From assembly GCA_916048055.1 (NCBI GenBank), contig CAJZHL010000003.1, forward strand, positions 2,131,763 to 2,195,762: DNA of 64,000 nucleotides, in the 5' to 3' direction. Below, piece by piece: positions 34,441 through 45,415 of this stretch. The stretch is from Pedinophyceae sp. YPF-701. Its lineage: Eukaryota; Chlorophyta; Pedinophyceae. Numbering within the stretch: position 1 is the first letter of the stretch; each line of letters opens with the position of its first letter. The notes below the pieces were generated by a model. The model was not told the origin of the DNA and ran no database searches. It saw nothing but the letters and a program-made list of their open reading frames with translations. Both the position numbers and the translations under genes were made by a program.

Positions 34441-35858
34441 GTCACCGTCCCGCGGGCGGGCGCCGGCGTCCGAGCGCCTGCCCGCGCCGCGCCCCGCCCG
34501 CCACACACCTGCAGCGTGCGCCGCACTGCCGCACGCGCTCCCGCAGCCCCCGCCCACCACGCCCGGGGCCCCTTTTCTCCTGAGCCACGAAGCGCTCCAA
34601 CACATCTCCCCCCCCGCCCGCGGGGCTTCATTGCCGCGGCCGGCGCCCCCCGCACGGCACTCCTGCACTCTGGCGAACAGGAACATCCGTCTCACGACCG
34701 ACCCAATACCTACGAACTCTCTCAAGATGATCGCCGCCAGGACTGTTGCCCTCCCCAGCGCTGCCGCCCTCCACAGGGCGCAGCCCAAGGCCGCTGCGGC
34801 CCGGCGCACTGCGATGCGGGTACGTCGCTGACCCGACACATGTGCGAGCAGTGCGATGCGTGCGCGGGTGACGCGCGCGTCGCCGCAGCGACGCGCCGCG
34901 GGACGCCTGGCCGCCAGGGCCGCTCCTGGCCCAGACACGTTTGCGTGCGGGGCGGGCTGGCGGGGCGTGTGCGGGCGCTGCGGGGCGCGCGGGCGCGTCT
35001 GCGCGTCACTGCGCGGGCGCGGCGCGGTCTTGTGGCGCGGTATCAGCCCTCGCGCGGCCTGCCCCGGACAGCCCCACTGCTGGTGGCTCACAGAGGCCGG
35101 GCCGCGGGAGGGCGGCTGGGGGCGCGTTGCGGGCGCGTGGAGCGGCGGGGCGTGCTTGTGCGGTGTGTGCGGGGGTGCTGACGTGTGCGTGTGCGTGGGT
35201 TTGCGTCCGCAGGTGCGCGCGACGGAGGGTGATGCCGAGCCCTCCAACGCGGAGCCGGAGGAGGAGTTCGTGCCGATGCAGCCGCCGCTGGCGACGGACA
35301 AGCCCAACCCGTGGAAGGCGATGGAGGTGACGTCGGTGGGCCCGGAGCTGATCAACGGGCGCATGGCGATGGTGGCGTTCGTGGCGCTGCTGGGCGCGGA
35401 GCTGTCGACGCACGAGACGCTGGTGCAGCAGTTCATGGAGGCGAAGAACGAGGTGGGGCTGCTGGTGGCGCTCTTCACGGTGGCGACGCTGGTGCCGCTG
35501 TGGCGCGGCGCGGACGGCAAGGCCGTGGGCCCGCTCAACCGCCAGGCTGAGATCTGGAACGGGCGCGCGGCCATGATCGGCTTCGCGGCGACGATGTGGA
35601 TCGAGCTGAACACGGGCCACGCGCTCTTCTAAGCGAGCCGCGAGGGACCCCACGTAAGCATAGCAAGACACCGCAGGCCGACATAGACGCACCGCGATTG
35701 GTGCACCACTGTAGCAGCATTGTAAGACGCCCACGGCAGGCCGCGCACACGGTGGTCACTCGGGAGCCCGGACTCACTCGGTGCATGTGCGGCGAGCAGG
35801 CTGTGCGGCGAGCAGGCTGTGCGAGCGCGACTTGCTCGCGCTGCTCGCAGTGGACAGC
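34441..35858 (+). repeat. Homogenised ELIP unit, copy 2
   Basis: Reads as identical to copy 1 over this whole span, and to copy 3 over 34302-35695 (offset +2351). After 35858 it diverges from copy 1 for about 50 bp and then matches again with a few differences. Confidence 0.9.
34727..35632 (+). CDS. ELIP: Early light-induced protein (ELIP), copy 2
   Basis: Same structure as copy 1: exon 1 34727-34819, intron 34820-35212, exon 2 35213-35632, 170 residues, with transit peptide and three helices carrying two NGR-AM chlorophyll-binding motifs. I could not find a difference from copies 1 and 3 in either exon or in the 393-bp intron. The 5' flank beyond the homogenised tract (before 34302) differs from the other copies, so expression could differ even though the protein does not. 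Confidence 0.96.
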
Positions 35859-36652
35859 GACCGGAGAGAGGTCGGAAGACTGCCAACACTTCGTGCCTGT
35901 ATGCCGCTCGCTGTTTGACGGGCGTCGCTGTCGGCCTGATCCGACGCCGCGGCGCGTCCTTGGGGTCCCGGTGCCGGCGCTCTGCTGCCCGTGGTGGCGT
36001 GCAACATGTCAAGCAGGAGCATGTCCCCGCTCGCTGTAAAGAGGGCTGGTCGAGCCGTGGTCTGAAGACACAGCGTGACGGTTCGACACGAGGTGCGGGG
36101 CCGCATCTTCACAGTCGCCGAACGCTCGAGGCTCGAGACTGACGCGGTTGTTCTAGTCCGCAAGGGTGTCAGTGCAGGTTGCGGTCATCAGACCCCTGTG
36201 ACCCTGTCGTCAGGGAGAAATCCTAGTAGAAGCACGACGGCCGCGTGTGCGCGCTGTTCGCGGGGGCTGGTGGTGCGGTGCAAGAGAATGCACCGCACCA
36301 CCAACCTTGCACGCACCTCACTGTCACGCGGATGCCGGACATGCCGGATATGCATCGCAGTAGCTTCACATCGCTGTAGCATTATGCGGCAGCTAGGTAG
36401 CGCCGCAGCACGCCGGATAGGGTGGCGCTAGTCACTTCGAGGGTCCCAGCGCGACCGTGAATCATCCAGCATGACTCACAGGACAGATCACAAAAGGAGC
36501 TGACAACGGCCCGCCGTGCCCCCGCGCATCGCGTTGTGACGGGCGCTCGCTGAAGACTGGCGCTGGGCTCTATCATGGCAGACAGGTGCAGCGCGGCTGT
36601 GCAACAGCACAGTGCTAGCAGTGTTGAGCGGCTTGCGCGGCCCCGTACCGAC
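35859..36652. repeat. Diverged inter-ELIP spacer 2
   Basis: Homologous to spacer 1 but without its two insertions, and with many point differences. It contains the empty target site for the LINE fragment near 36030. No gene is supported. Confidence 0.75.
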
Positions 36653-38046
36653 GCGTGCGCTGCTCGCCGCGCCGCGCCCCCGCCTCAGCGCTCGCGCTGC
36701 CACGCCACGCCCTCCCCCTCCCCGGCACGCGTTCCGCACTCCGCGCGGCGCCCCCCTCGTGCGACGCAGCAACAGCACCTGCAGCCCTGCTGTCACCGTC
36801 CCGCGGGCGGGCGCCGGCGTCCGAGCGCCTGCCCGCGCCGCGCCCCGCCCGCCACACACCTGCAGCGTGCGCCGCACTGCCGCACGCGCTCCCGCAGCCC
36901 CCGCCCACCACGCCCGGGGCCCCTTTTCTCCTGAGCCACGAAGCGCTCCAACACATCTCCCCCCCCGCCCGCGGGGCTTCATTGCCGCGGCCGGCGCCCC
37001 CCGCACGGCACTCCTGCACTCTGGCGAACAGGAACATCCGTCTCACGACCGACCCAATACCTACGAACTCTCTCAAGATGATCGCCGCCAGGACTGTTGC
37101 CCTCCCCAGCGCTGCCGCCCTCCACAGGGCGCAGCCCAAGGCCGCTGCGGCCCGGCGCACTGCGATGCGGGTACGTCGCTGACCCGACACATGTGCGAGC
37201 AGTGCGATGCGTGCGCGGGTGACGCGCGCGTCGCCGCAGCGACGCGCCGCGGGACGCCTGGCCGCCAGGGCCGCTCCTGGCCCAGACACGTTTGCGTGCG
37301 GGGCGGGCTGGCGGGGCGTGTGCGGGCGCTGCGGGGCGCGCGGGCGCGTCTGCGCGTCACTGCGCGGGCGCGGCGCGGTCTTGTGGCGCGGTATCAGCCC
37401 TCGCGCGGCCTGCCCCGGACAGCCCCACTGCTGGTGGCTCACAGAGGCCGGGCCGCGGGAGGGCGGCTGGGGGCGCGTTGCGGGCGCGTGGAGCGGCGGG
37501 GCGTGCTTGTGCGGTGTGTGCGGGGGTGCTGACGTGTGCGTGTGCGTGGGTTTGCGTCCGCAGGTGCGCGCGACGGAGGGTGATGCCGAGCCCTCCAACG
37601 CGGAGCCGGAGGAGGAGTTCGTGCCGATGCAGCCGCCGCTGGCGACGGACAAGCCCAACCCGTGGAAGGCGATGGAGGTGACGTCGGTGGGCCCGGAGCT
37701 GATCAACGGGCGCATGGCGATGGTGGCGTTCGTGGCGCTGCTGGGCGCGGAGCTGTCGACGCACGAGACGCTGGTGCAGCAGTTCATGGAGGCGAAGAAC
37801 GAGGTGGGGCTGCTGGTGGCGCTCTTCACGGTGGCGACGCTGGTGCCGCTGTGGCGCGGCGCGGACGGCAAGGCCGTGGGCCCGCTCAACCGCCAGGCTG
37901 AGATCTGGAACGGGCGCGCGGCCATGATCGGCTTCGCGGCGACGATGTGGATCGAGCTGAACACGGGCCACGCGCTCTTCTAAGCGAGCCGCGAGGGACC
38001 CCACGTAAGCATAGCAAGACACCGCAGGCCGACATAGACGCACCGC
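36653..38046 (+). repeat. Homogenised ELIP unit, copy 3 (3' flank cut short)
   Basis: Matches copy 2 (34302-35695) over its full length, then stops abruptly after GACGCACCGC. Copies 1 and 2 continue with GATTGGTGCACC, whereas copy 3 continues with unrelated AACGGGTGCCGC sequence leading to the Penelope-like element. The breakpoint at 38046/38047 marks the end of the array. Confidence 0.9.
37078..37983 (+). CDS. ELIP: Early light-induced protein (ELIP), copy 3
   Basis: Exon 1 37078-37170, intron 37171-37563, exon 2 37564-37983, 170 residues, identical in sequence to copies 1 and 2 as far as I can read. It keeps the transit peptide, both NGR-AM helices and the stop. Its 3' flank is replaced by other sequence only 63 bp after the stop, so its polyadenylation region may differ from that of the other two copies. 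Confidence 0.96.
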
Positions 38047-38184
38047 AACGGGTGCCGCATTACTCCGCATCCCCCCTCTTGTGAACAACTTGGACGATAA
38101 TTCTGAGCGAGCCTCACACGCGCGGTGTCGCACAGAGCGTCGCCATCATATCTACTCGCGCCAACCGGATGCACTTGGCACTAG

Positions 38185-39765
38185 TACGCGCGAACGTCCA
38201 CTACAGGCACCAATCGAGGTAACAATGCGTTACCATGGCCCAACAACCTTAAGCCCAATACATACGCTATGCGCAAGGCTGCAGGCGTACCGCACTATTA
38301 TGGCACAGTAAAGATGCACAAGCCCACCCCCCAGTTTCGTTTCATTTCCGACTGTACCATGGACGCCACACGCGGCGTAGCGGAGACGCTGACGGCGGCA
38401 TTGCGCGCTCTCTGTCACCCTGACGAGGCGCACGCGGTGTGGCGCTCGCAGCTCTTCGCCGGCATCCCCGAGGACCTCGTGCCTCCGTTTCGGCCGTTTA
38501 TGACGAACAGCCACGACGGTGTACGCGAGATGGTGCAGGAGTACAACCGGTGTTCGCAACCGCGACACGCGGCCGACACTCGGAGGGCCCCCGTGCTGGA
38601 CGGCGCCGACGTGACGCGCCTGTACACGCACATCCCGCACGGCGATGACGACGTGAACGGGCGGGGCCTGATCAACCGGGTCTGTCACTACATCTCCTTG
38701 GTGCACTCCGTCAACCACCCTGGCGAGAGGCTGTACCTGCACCTGCGCCGCGGCCTGGACGATCCTGCCTGGTCGTGGCTGCCGCACGACGCGAACCCGG
38801 AGGAGGCGTGGGCCGAAGACGACCCCCGGCGCAACTTCTACGTGCCGGGACTCCCCCTTCTGCACGAGCTCGTTCGCTTCCTCGTGACGAACTCGCACGT
38901 GTACTTCGGGGTCGAGATGGTCTACCGGCAGCGCGCTGGGGTCCCCATGGGCCTCTCGTGCTCGCCATACTTCGCCGACGTCTACATGTTCATGTGCGAG
39001 CTCGACTTTCTCCTACAGTTCCGCAACCGCTGGGAGGAGTCGGGCGACCTCGCATGGCTCTCCGTGCTGTCGAGGTTCCGCTTCGTGCGGCGCTACATGG
39101 ACGACAACCTCTCGGTGGGCAACCCATGGTACCGGTATTTCATTTCCAACCCCCGCCCCCCACTCCCCCCCGACACCCCCCCCTCCATCTCCCACGCCCT
39201 CCCCTCCCTACGCAACATCTACCCGCCCTGCCTCTCCCTCGTGCTGGACCGCCCGTCGGACCCCCTCGACGGCGTGACCTTTCTTGACCTGCGTGTGCGC
39301 CCGCACCCGCACTACCCCGCGTACCTGCTAGTGTCGCACTACGACAAGCGGTCCGACTTCCCCTCCCTCGACGTGATCCAGTACCCGCATATCACCAGCG
39401 CCTTGATGCGCAAACACCTTTACAACATCATTTACACGGAACACATCCGTATCGCCTCACAGGTGACCGACCGCGATAGCTACGTTCACGCTCTGGCCGC
39501 CAAGATCCGCTACATGATACACGAACGCGGGTATGACAGAACGCGCCTATATCGCCAGCACCGGACTGCATGCTTGAAACACGCTGTCCCACACTTTGCG
39601 CCCGCCACGCCAGAGGGTGTTCACGACCTCGTTGTCCGCGAAGTCGCGCGCCTTGACGCGGCCCGCGCACCCGCGAACCACGCGTACCCCGTCGACCGCA
39701 CCCGACACGCGCCGTCGTACCACGCCCCCGCGCTGGCAGCGTGGCTTTCAGCGATCTCCCCGTGA
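38185..39765 (+). mobile_element. Penelope-like reverse transcriptase, no endonuclease domain seen
   Basis: An open frame from 38185 (ATG at 38269) to 39765 encodes about 500 residues. Reverse transcriptase motifs of Penelope-like type: YYGTVKMHKPTP (compare the LPKIHK motif of the family), GVPMGLSCSPYFADVYM, the catalytic RYMDDNLSV, and VTFLDLRV (compare the FLDL motif). The C-terminus has a Tyr/Arg/His-rich helix-rich segment but no GIY-YIG endonuclease before the stop, and an in-frame TAG closes the frame upstream, so the N-terminal part may be missing. Endonuclease-lacking Penelope-like elements are known, often near telomeres. Whether this copy is active cannot be told; the long intact frame suggests it is young. 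Confidence 0.75.
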
Positions 39766-40425
39766 ACGATTACGGCTAATACACCCCCTCCCCCCCCAAA
39801 CCCGACCCCCCCCCGCCCTCCACTCCCCCTCCCTCCCTCCCCCTCCCTTCCCTCCCCCAACCCCCTTCCTGGGGCCGTGCGGGTGTTCCGCGGCCCTGGA
39901 GCCCCATGACAACGTCATCGTCATGTTAACGATCACACGCACGAGCTTCCTGGGCACTGCACCCCCACCCCTGACAACCACCACGCGGATCCGCTGCTCA
40001 ACGTGTGCTTCCAGGAGCGGCCCGAGTAGCGGGTGACGTGAGGGGCTGTCACCTGACATGCGTGATGTCATGCGTGCTGTCTTGCTGGGCAGGGTCGCCG
40101 GCCGACGACATCGGGACGCGTGGTGGGGCTTGCCGACGAGTACCCGCACGCCCGCGGGGCTCGTCACTCATCGAAGACTTCACTCGAGCTGCGTGCGCAG
40201 GTGATTGGGACCCCGACACTTGTTGCTGCAGCTTGCTCATCCTGCGTGCGGGTACTCCACCACGTCGTTGCTCGGCCACCCCTTTCCTTGGTTATCGTGA
40301 CCTCCGGTGTGACACGTTTGTCACACTGCATGTTCAATACACACACTACTCAGAGTAGTAATTGACTCACCGGCCGCGAAGCACGCCCTGCGGCGCCTCC
40401 ACGCTGCGCGGCCACAGGGCTCACA
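39766..40425. other. Intergenic region with a pyrimidine-rich tract
   Basis: Bases ~39781-39875 are almost pure C/T on the + strand (runs such as CCCTCCCTCCCTCCCC), which could adopt an unusual structure or be part of the Penelope-like 3' region. The rest is the 3' flank of the transporter gene. No gene is supported. Confidence 0.5.
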
Positions 40426-42164
40426 TCACTCCGACTTCTTCAGCGCCTTGTCCTTGCGCGCCGCGACGCGCTGCGCGTGGCTCTTGAGGTTGACCATGGG
40501 CAGCATCAGGACGAACGCGCACGCGCACGACCCGATCAGCGTCATGAAGTACGCCTCCCAGCCGAACCGCTGCACGATGATCGACAGCGGGACGCCCGCG
40601 TTCGCCGCGCCCATGTAGGCGATCCACCCCAGGAGACCCTCCGAGGCGCCGACGGCGCTGGGGCCGACGAGCTCGGCGCCGCACAGGCCGATGAGCATCT
40701 GCGGGCCGTACAGGAAGAACCCGATCATGAAGACCGTGGCCCACTGCAGCGCGCCGAGCGCCGCGGGGGTCGCCGCGAACGCCGCGAGCATCGCCGCGAT
40801 GCCCACCGTGTACCCGAGCATCACGCGCACGCGCTTCCCGACGGCGCCGCCCTTGGTGTCCTTGTTGATCATGTAGTCCGACAGCTTCCCGGCGAGCAGC
40901 GACCCGAACAGGCCGCCGAGCTCGAGGCCCGACACGCGGATGGCGGCGCTGGCGGCGTCCTCGACGCCCTTGGCCTTGATGAGGTAGAACACGAACCACG
41001 AGGTGACGCCTTGCCGCACGACGTAGATGAAGAAGTACGTGATGGCCATGCCCCAGATGAAGGGGTTCTTCAGCACGCTGTTGACCAAGATCGACATCAG
41101 CGTCTCCTCCTTCTTCGCGGCCGCCTCGCCGTCCGCGCCGTCGGCCTTCTTCGGCTTCTCCTCCGCGTTCTCCACCGCCTGGTACCCCTGCTCTTGCGGG
41201 TCCCCGCGCACCCCGAGCAGGATGAGCGACCCCACCGTCAGACCGATGATGCCCGGCACCCACATCCCCCACTGCCAGCCCATCGCCTTGGCCGCGCTCC
41301 CGGCGATGATCGGCGCCAGGAAGCCGCCGAGGTTGTGCGCGATGTTCCACATCCCCCAGTACGTCCCGCGCTCCTTGGTGGCGAACCAGTTGGTCAGGAT
41401 GCGCGCGCACGACGGGCCGCCGGTGCCCTGGAGGACGCCGTTGAGGGCCCAGAACGCCATGAACCACGCGAGCGACGTGCCGAAGCCGAAGCAGATGTTG
41501 ATGAGTGCCGTCGCGCACAGGCCGCCGCCCAGCAGGACGGCGGGCGACAGCTTCGCGCCCAGCACGCCCGCCACGAACTTCGACATGCCGTACGCGATCG
41601 GGAAGATGGACGTCATCGCGCCGATCTGCGGGGGCAGCGGTCGGGGCGGCGGCGCGTCAGGCGCGAAGGCAGGGCGTCCACGCGTGCAGCGACTGTCGCT
41701 CGCGTGCGACCGAGGCGTGCGGCGGCGCCGCCAGCCAGGAGGCGGCGCGGTGGGGGCGCGCGCGGCGCAGCAGCACGCGGGGCGGGCGCGCTCACCATCG
41801 TGATGTCGATGCCCAGCCCCGGCGTGGCGACCATGACGGGCGCGGTGTACGTGAGCGAGTTGCGCGTCAGGTAGAAGCAGGAGTACCCCGCGACGATGGC
41901 GAGGAACGTGATGAGCCGCGTGATGATGAACGGCTTGGTGTACTCGCCGGCGTCGTCGCGCGTGCGCTTCTCCGGCTCATCCCCTGTCGAACCGACCAGC
42001 GCCGCCGAGGACGCCGGCGCGGGGCCGCGGAGCGGCGCGGCGGGCTCCGGCCGCTGCTGGAGGTGGCGGAGAGCCGGGCGGGGCGCGCGCGTGAGGCCCG
42101 GCCGCGGGAGGGGCGCCGCGGAGGGGGCGCACGGCCGCGCGGGGCCGGTGCGTGCACGCAGCAT
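40426..42164 (-). CDS. UhpC-like sugar-phosphate/phosphate antiporter (MFS, OPA family), plastid-type leader
   Basis: Two exons (42164-41796 and 41625-40426) join in phase 0 to give 522 residues with an ATG start. After an Ala/Arg/Pro-rich leader of ~75 residues with no acidic residues at first, twelve hydrophobic helices follow in the pattern of the organophosphate:phosphate antiporters. Shared motifs with bacterial UhpC/GlpT are YLTRNSLTY in helix 1, YGMSKFVAGVLGA, a CARILTNWFATKERGTYWGMWN block and AHNLGGFLAP. UhpC-type hexose-phosphate carriers are reported in plastids of Archaeplastida. I infer a plastid envelope transporter exporting or importing sugar phosphates; substrate and location are not proven. 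The central loop is Lys/Glu/Ala-rich. Confidence 0.85.
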
Positions 42165-43306
42165 AGGCTCTATGCGCCGTCCGAGAGCGGGGGACGCCTG
42201 CATCCTGTCGATGCGCGCTCTGCGGACAGTCAGATCGAGAGGCTCCGGATTCAGGTGCGAGTGCTCGGCGGCGGGCAGCATCGCCGCGGCGCGGGCAGGC
42301 GAGGGACTGCCCCGTGGGTTTGCGGGGCGACCGCACGCGGGCGTCGTTCGCGGCTGCCGAGGGGGCCGTCCCCGTGTCTGCTCGCACGAGCTCGCAGCGC
42401 TCGGCGCCCGCTCGGCCCAATGGGCGCGCTGTCGCGGGGCGTGCGCGCGGTCACGTTCAACGCGCCCGCCCTTCGCTGCCCCGCAATCACGCGCCCGCGA
42501 GGCAACGCGGCCGGGATCGCGCGGCCGAGACGGGCGCTCGCAGCGAGGACGCCGGGGTGGCGCAGCGTCGGGGGCCCGGTGCGCAGCGGGGGCGTGGCGC
42601 GGGAGCGCGGTGGGTGCGCGGTCCCCCGTCGCTCCTGGTCGCTGGCCGGCGGGATCAGCCAGCGCGGCAGGTTGCCGAGGTCGCGGCGGATAAGGCGCGC
42701 AGGAGGAGCACGTCCGGGAGGGGGCAATGCGGCCTCGGGGTGCGGATCGGACGGCGAAGGCCCGAGAGCCCGGGGCTGGAGTGGAGACTTCCCGCACCTT
42801 CTGCTGTTCGCGCAAAGGTCCACCCTCGGTGCGTTCGATTCGATGGACGCGTACTGATGTGTCGCTCCGCGTGCCGAAACCGCGACCCCGGTCGATCTCC
42901 GGCGTGCGCTGGGCGCCTAGCAGCTCGATTCGGTTCCGCTCGACGAACGACTCTCTGCTACGGCAACTCGCGCGGGGATGCACAGACGGTATTCCGGCGG
43001 GACTCTTGTCGAGCGTCGCGCACTGCCAGGCTACATAGCCGCTGACGCGGACTAGCTGCGACCTCGGGTAAAAGTCGACGCGGGACGGGGTCGACGGGGG
43101 ACACGTTGCGCTCGGACGCATCGCGCGGGACCCCATTCGCGTCCATGTCGTGCGCTCGGCGTTCCAGCGCTGCTCGACGGTTCTTGGCTCGCGACGACGG
43201 GGAGCTGCCAAGCTGGCAGGCACATGGTCCTGGAGGTCGTCCGGGAGGGCCACTTAGCCGCCCTGAGTGATGTCTGGCTGTAACTCGAGTGTCCCTGGGA
43301 CTCACG
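42165..43306. other. Divergent region between transporter and CotH-like genes
   Basis: About 1.1 kb of GC-rich sequence with long spurious frames in several phases but no domain. It must contain both promoters. I assign no element. Confidence 0.45.
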
Positions 43307-45366
43307 ATGCGGACCGGTCGTCGGATCACCACCGCCAGCCTGCTCGTTCTCGCGACAGATGCCCTGCTGGTTGGTTGGGGCCCCAGCGCGCTCGTGCTCG
43401 TGCGCGCCACGCGCGACTTCGACGGTCCCGCTGGCTTGATGCCCCAGGTCGTCCTGGAGACCGAGGGCGTTATCCTGCACGACACGGACGTCCGCGGTGT
43501 CCTCAGATGCAGGTGCTGCCTCGCTGCGGGCACACGCGCCTCCATCGCCGGCGCCGCACTCGCGGGACGTCGCCCTGACGAACACCGAGACATACCGCGC
43601 ACTTGCGTCGTCACTGGCTGCGCGGTGTTCCCTCCTCGCGCCTTGCACTGCTCCCTCCTCCCCGTCCACCGCACGCAGCGCCGGGTGTCCCCCGGACGCG
43701 GGGTTCGACACCGCCGTGGAGGTCGAGTACCGCGGACGCACGAGCCGCATCCTGCCGAAGAGGTCCATGTCGATCGAGACGTTCGCGCACCCGCTCGACG
43801 GCGCGCACGACACAAGGCAGGACGTGGTGCGCGCCCGACCCCCCCCCGGACTCCCCCGCACAGGCCTGCCGCCCCCTCGCGGCACCGCACGCGCCGGAGA
43901 ACGCCGCGCTCGATCCCGTCCTCGTCCGACCGCAGAGCCTGCTCGGGATGCCAGCGCACGACCGGTGGGTGCTGCACGGGCCGTACCTCGACCATACCCT
44001 CGTGCGCAACGCGCTCTCCTTCGACCTCGCCGCCGCGACGGGGCAGTGGGCCCCGCGCGCGCGGTTCGTCGAGCTGTTCGTCGCGCAGGGCGCAGCGACG
44101 CTCCTGCACCAACCTGCACAGCAAGGGCAGGGCGCCCAGGCCGGGGAGTACATGGGCGTGTACCTGCTCTGCGAGAAGCCCAGCGCGGGCCTCGCGCGGG
44201 TGCCGCTCGGTCGCGACGGCGCGCTGCTGGAGGCGCACAACGTGGTGTCTGACAGCAACTGGGAGATGCTGTGCAACGCAACGCCGGGCTGCCGGGACGC
44301 GCCGCCGCCGACGGCGGGCTCTGCGCTGTCGTCGCTGCAGAACCTCGCGGGCGCGTTCACGGGCTGGTTTTCGCGCAGCACGCGCGCCTTGCTGGGCAGG
44401 CACACCAGGACGGTCGAAATCGGCCCGACGGCGTTCGAGATCAAGTTGCCGAGAGGTCAGGAGGCAGCCGACGCTGCGGCTGTCTGGGTGGACAAGTATC
44501 TGCGGGACACAGACGACGCGGTGCTCGCACAGACGGGGAACGAAGGCTGTGGGCTCACACGCGCGGGGTGGTTCGGGGCCCCGGCCGCATCGGGAGGGTG
44601 CGCCGAGGAACGCGGCGGGAGGTGGCGCGAGCTCCTCGACAGCGGCTCCCTCGTCGACTACGTCCTCCACGCGGTGCGTTCTTGGACCTCCTGGACGCCG
44701 TGCAGCACTGCTTGCATGGGTCTGACTCAGACGCGCCGCGAGGCAGCCGCTCCGTCAGTCACCGGCACGAATCCTGTCGCGCGCACCGGCCCGAGGCGCG
44801 TCTGTCGGTGCGAGACGCCGCACCGAAGCTGGCTGCCGTCCCTGGACCTCGCGCAGGAGCTCATTCAAAACGGCGACGCATACATATCCTCCACCTACAT
44901 GTCGCTCGCCTCGGAGTCCGGCCCGCTGCGCTTTGGGCCCGTCTGGGACGCGAACATCGCGATGGGGAACGACCAGAAGCTGCCCAGCACCGCCGCGGGC
45001 CTGTCGGGGCGAGGGTCGGGCCTGCGCTTCGCAGACCCCCCCACGCTGAGCCTGAGCCGGGTCGCGCGGTGGATCCACGCGCTGTATCAGGAACGCGGCT
45101 TCCGCGCGGAGCTGCAGCGGCGGTGGCGGGCCCTGCGCGCGGGCGCGTGGAGGGACGAGGCGCTCGTGGCCATGGTCCGGCGACGTGCGGCCGAGATCGG
45201 CCCGGACGCCGCGCGGGACAACGCGGAGCGCTGGCCGCCCGCGCAGGTCTGGAGCGGCATCCCGCAGGTCCGCCCGAAGAGCTACGCGGGCTCGTGGGCG
45301 CAGGAGGTCGCCTTCCTGGAGAGCTGGCTGCGCAGACGGGCAGCCTGGCTGGACGCGAACCTGTGA
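43307..45366 (+). CDS. CotH-like (spore coat H kinase fold) protein, possibly secreted
   Basis: Four exons (43307-43512, 43679-43826, 43936-44673, 44857-45366) give 533 residues. The N-terminus MRTGRR followed by a hydrophobic stretch (TTASLLVLATDALLVGW) looks like a signal peptide or anchor. CotH features in order: GVILHDTDV, EVEYRGRTSRILPKRSMSIE (the fold's RG-S-PK-S motif), LLGMPAHDRWVLHGPYLDHT, RFVELFV, GVYLLCEKP, ELIQNGDAYISS and FGPVWDANIAMGN. CotH proteins are atypical secreted or membrane kinases. In bacterial members the last motif is usually WD-x-D; here it reads WDAN, so one acidic position appears replaced and activity may be altered. Its stop lies 49 bp from that of the opposing GST gene. 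Confidence 0.85.
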
Positions 45367-45415
45367 AACGCGGATCTGTACCGGAGTCCTCCGCGGCGGA
45401 CGCGCGCGCGCTCCT

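Noticed and set aside
33508-36652. tRNA genes suggested by GGTTCGA words in the ELIP spacers
   Set aside because: The word lies in GGTTCGACACG without cloverleaf-compatible flanks, and I could not build an acceptor stem.
40477-41874. 465-codon plus-strand frame opposite the UhpC-like gene
   Set aside because: Shadow of a clear 12-helix transporter on the other strand.
41613-43253. Long upstream extension (546 codons) of the UhpC-like first exon
   Set aside because: Sequence before the ATG at 42164 is low complexity; the shorter leader already looks like a transit peptide.
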